From Shouchella clausii (GTDB taxonomy: Bacteria; Bacillota; Bacilli; Bacillales; Bacillaceae_D), in assembly GCF_002250115.1 (NCBI RefSeq), contig NZ_CP019985.1, positions 3,162,001 to 3,226,000 on the forward strand: a DNA stretch of 64,000 nt. The letters run 5' to 3'. Positions 62,312 to 64,000 of this stretch are shown piece by piece. Every line of letters begins with the position of its first letter. The stretch's first letter is position 1. The notes under the pieces are model-generated. The model made no database searches. It worked only from the letters and a program-made list of their open reading frames with translations, and had not been told where the DNA came from. The position numbers and the translations under genes were made by a program.

Positions 62312-64000
62312 GTGAATGATTATAATGCGCAGATTAATAGTGAAATTTACAAGCGGTTAATTGAAATTAGTGACTTAAAAAACTTAGCAGCAACAGCGAA
62401 ATACCGCTCATTACGTGCTGAAGAATTGGCTCGCATCTCGGAAATGGAGTCTAAAATAACAAGGAAGCAAGTTAAGGCAGCACTCGAAGCAGGCGACCAA
62501 CTAGAAGAAGTGAAAATGCTTCGCGTCGATCCTGAAACGGGAGAAAAATTTGATACGGCTGCCGATATGGTTGCCGCATACCAGCGACGAACGAAAGAGA
62601 AAATTGACAAGATGCAGGCACAAATATTGCGAGAAGTGCATGTCGATGATTACGGTGCTGTACCGGATGGCGTCACGGACTCCACCGAAGCGTTTAAAAA
62701 GGCGCTCGGTGACGGAAACGTCAAGGTGCATATGTCGGCTGGTGTGTATCGGGCAAGAATTAAAGCGCCTAGCGACTCAATTTTGGTTGGGCAGGGAATT
62801 GACGTCACATATGTTAAATTGCCGGATGATGCCCCTGTTGATTCTTATGTTGTTACCAATGCCGACCATGTAAGCGGTGAGTCTCAAAACATACACTTGT
62901 ACGACTTTACCGCCGATTGGAATGCGTCGCGCTATCCAGAAGAAGGGCGCCCGTCAGCGGCTGGGGGATACAAGTCGTCTGGAGTCGTGTTTGCCGGAGC
63001 AAAATTTTCATCGGCCACACGAGTAAAAGCTAAAGACTGCCTATTGCATTGTTTTGACATAACGGCGGGAAATGCCGAACAAGTGTATTTTTATGACGGC
63101 GATAAGGTGATGGATGTTAACCCGCTGTCCAAAAACCCGTCCGAATACATCATGCTTACGGACTGTATTGCAGATGGTCACGGGGATGACGGCTTTACGA
63201 CGCACCATAGTAATTACCTTTTTATTGAGGGCTGCTTTTCAACTGGCGCGACCAACTATTTGGACATCGGCCACAAAAACAGCAACGGTTTCGAAATGGA
63301 TGACGGCTCGCGCTTTGTCTTTGTTAGTCGGTGCGTGTCTAAGGAAAATACGCGCGGCTATGAGGTAAAAGGACATGATTATTCTCTAGCAGGTGCAAAC
63401 ATCCATTTTACCGACTGTATCGACATCGGCTCAGTCATTGGCTTTAACTTCCGTCACATGGGGCATTACGGCAGTGAGGGGCAAGAGCCATCCTTATCCG
63501 CAAAGGATATTAGTGTCTCAAATTGCGTATCCCTATTCCCGCAAAAAAGATCGTGGGGCGGAGATACAGACCCGCGCGCGCTGTTTGTGTCATCGTATAT
63601 GGGTGTCAATATCCAGGGGTTTGAAGCAATCGGCGACGAGAATTTTGACGGTGAATTTGTCATCGAGTTCGCACGCGAAAGCGGTCAATACAACCTAAGT
63701 AACGTCATTATTCGTGGGTTTACTAAAGCTACCTACGATCTAATGGTGCGTGGCGGCGGTCGTCGAGTGGATAGCGTCAACGTGTCAAACTTTATTGCGC
63801 GAGACAGCGCGAAAAATGGTATCTATGTGGGTGGCTCTGGTTTAGAAAACGCCCATCTTGTTAATATCCAGCTACACGGCCGTGATGTAGCAGGCTCTGT
63901 TGGCATTACACTAGCAAACAACCAAACGTCTGTGTTGCTTGCATACGCTGATCGTTACGAGAAAGCGGGTAGTATTGCGGGCGAATTAATCGATAATTTC
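62312..64000 (+). CDS. Beta-helix tail spike / minor structural protein, 3'-truncated by window end
   Basis: The frame is open from GTG 62312 (RBS GGAGGGAAG) to the last base: at least 563 residues. An N-terminal helical adaptor (about 1-105) precedes the pectate-lyase-3 signature HVDDYGAVPDGVTDSTEAF (near 110), then repeated short beta-strand turns (KAKDCLLHCFDI, LTDCIADGHGDDGF, IEGCFSTGATN, VSRCVSKENTRGYEVKG, FTDCIDIGSVIGF) as in right-handed parallel beta-helices. Likely binds or cleaves a surface glycan. GC content is visibly higher than most upstream phage genes, suggesting modular exchange. Confidence 0.85.
   Translation, partial: MNDYNAQINSEIYKRLIEISDLKNLAATAKYRSLRAEELARISEMESKITRKQVKAALEAGDQLEEVKMLRVDPETGEKFDTAADMVAAYQRRTKEKIDKMQAQILREVHVDDYGAVPDGVTDSTEAFKKALGDGNVKVHMSAGVYRARIKAPSDSILVGQGIDVTYVKLPDDAPVDSYVVTNADHVSGESQNIHLYDFTADWNASRYPEEGRPSAAGGYKSSGVVFAGAKFSSATRVKAKDCLLHCFDITAGNAEQVYFYDGDKVMDVNPLSKNPSEYIMLTDCIADGHGDDGFTTHHSNYLFIEGCFSTGATNYLDIGHKNSNGFEMDDGSRFVFVSRCVSKENTRGYEVKGHDYSLAGANIHFTDCIDIGSVIGFNFRHMGHYGSEGQEPSLSAKDISVSNCVSLFPQKRSWGGDTDPRALFVSSYMGVNIQGFEAIGDENFDGEFVIEFARESGQYNLSNVIIRGFTKATYDLMVRGGGRRVDSVNVSNFIARDSAKNGIYVGGSGLENAHLVNIQLHGRDVAGSVGITLANNQTSVLLAYADRYEKAGSIAGELIDNF

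Larger units (their letters stand above)
44461..64000 (+). mobile_element. Siphovirus-type prophage, 3' end outside window
   Basis: Everything from the tRNA to the window end is phage-like and reads rightward: integrase, small accessory genes, HNH, small and large terminase, portal, protease, capsid, connectors, major tail protein, tail chaperones, tape measure, distal tail protein, tail spike. No repressor, excisionase, replication or lysis genes occur in this part. Base composition is patchier and mostly more AT-rich than the host genes before 44.3k. Confidence 0.9.

Noticed and set aside
1-64000. CRISPR arrays, rRNA genes or complete insertion sequences with transposases
   Set aside because: No regular spacer-repeat pattern, rRNA sequence or transposase frame was seen; the repeats found are degenerate heptamers and inverted-repeat elements.

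Overview
The window reads as chromosome of an endospore-forming, low-to-moderate-GC Bacillaceae, most like the alkaliphile group around Bacillus (Shouchella/Alkalihalobacillus) clausii or halodurans. It holds the complete eight-gene spoIIIA operon, spoIVB, spo0A and splB, and the backbone follows the Bacillus subtilis yqh-yqi-bkd gene order. Species assignment is inference from gene content and order.

Bases 1-13.6k: gcvPA (5' end outside the window) and gcvPB; yqhL on the minus strand; lipM; helD convergent with a D-amino-acid transaminase gene; splB; mntR; the patatin-like yqhO; yqhP (minus); yqhR; a Xaa-Pro aminopeptidase; efp; and aroK (minus). yqhQ and the dehydroquinase gene found here in B. 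subtilis are absent.

13.7k-34.9k: a YfzA-like membrane protein and yqhV; spoIIIAA-AH, the SpoIIIA part of the SpoIIIA-SpoIIQ channel, with AUU and AUC apparently used as start codons for spoIIIAD and spoIIIAF; an acidic orphan protein; accB-accC-yqhY; nusB-xseA-xseB-ispA-dxs-yqxC (folate/RNA/DNA metabolism and isoprenoid precursors); ahrC; recN, whose frame breaks at an A7 run; spoIVB; spo0A behind a sigma-H promoter overlapping a 0A box; then two little-known genes and yqzF.

35.0k-43.5k: the branched-chain keto-acid dehydrogenase locus. bkdR (sigma-54 activator) is followed by tandem upstream sites and a -24/-12 promoter driving bcd-lpdV-bkdAA-bkdAB-bkdB. Bcd deaminates Leu/Ile/Val and the E1/E2/E3 complex makes the acyl-CoA primers for branched fatty acids; ptb and buk are absent. 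brxB and a hypothetical gene follow.

44.4k-64k: a strongly promoted tRNA-Arg(CCG) gene carries an integrated prophage that runs off the window. Next to the tRNA are a tyrosine integrase, a 45-residue basic protein, an AT-rich DUF5677/HEPN-like cargo gene with its own terminators, an HNH nuclease, and an HK97-type siphovirus packaging/head/tail module through a beta-helix tail spike. No repressor, excisionase or replication genes lie between integrase and terminase. The structural module carries three apparent recoding sites: CCC-stop +1 sites at the ends of both the capsid and the major tail gene, adding homologous ~20-residue half-fibronectin tags, and a lambda-like GGGAAAG -1 site in the tail chaperone pair.

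Across the backbone an intergenic inverted-repeat element recurs (five copies or remnants). Four of the five abut a Rho-independent terminator, and in two of them the terminator hairpin is duplicated on the other side of the element. I regard this and the paired +1 frameshift tags as the most interesting observations.
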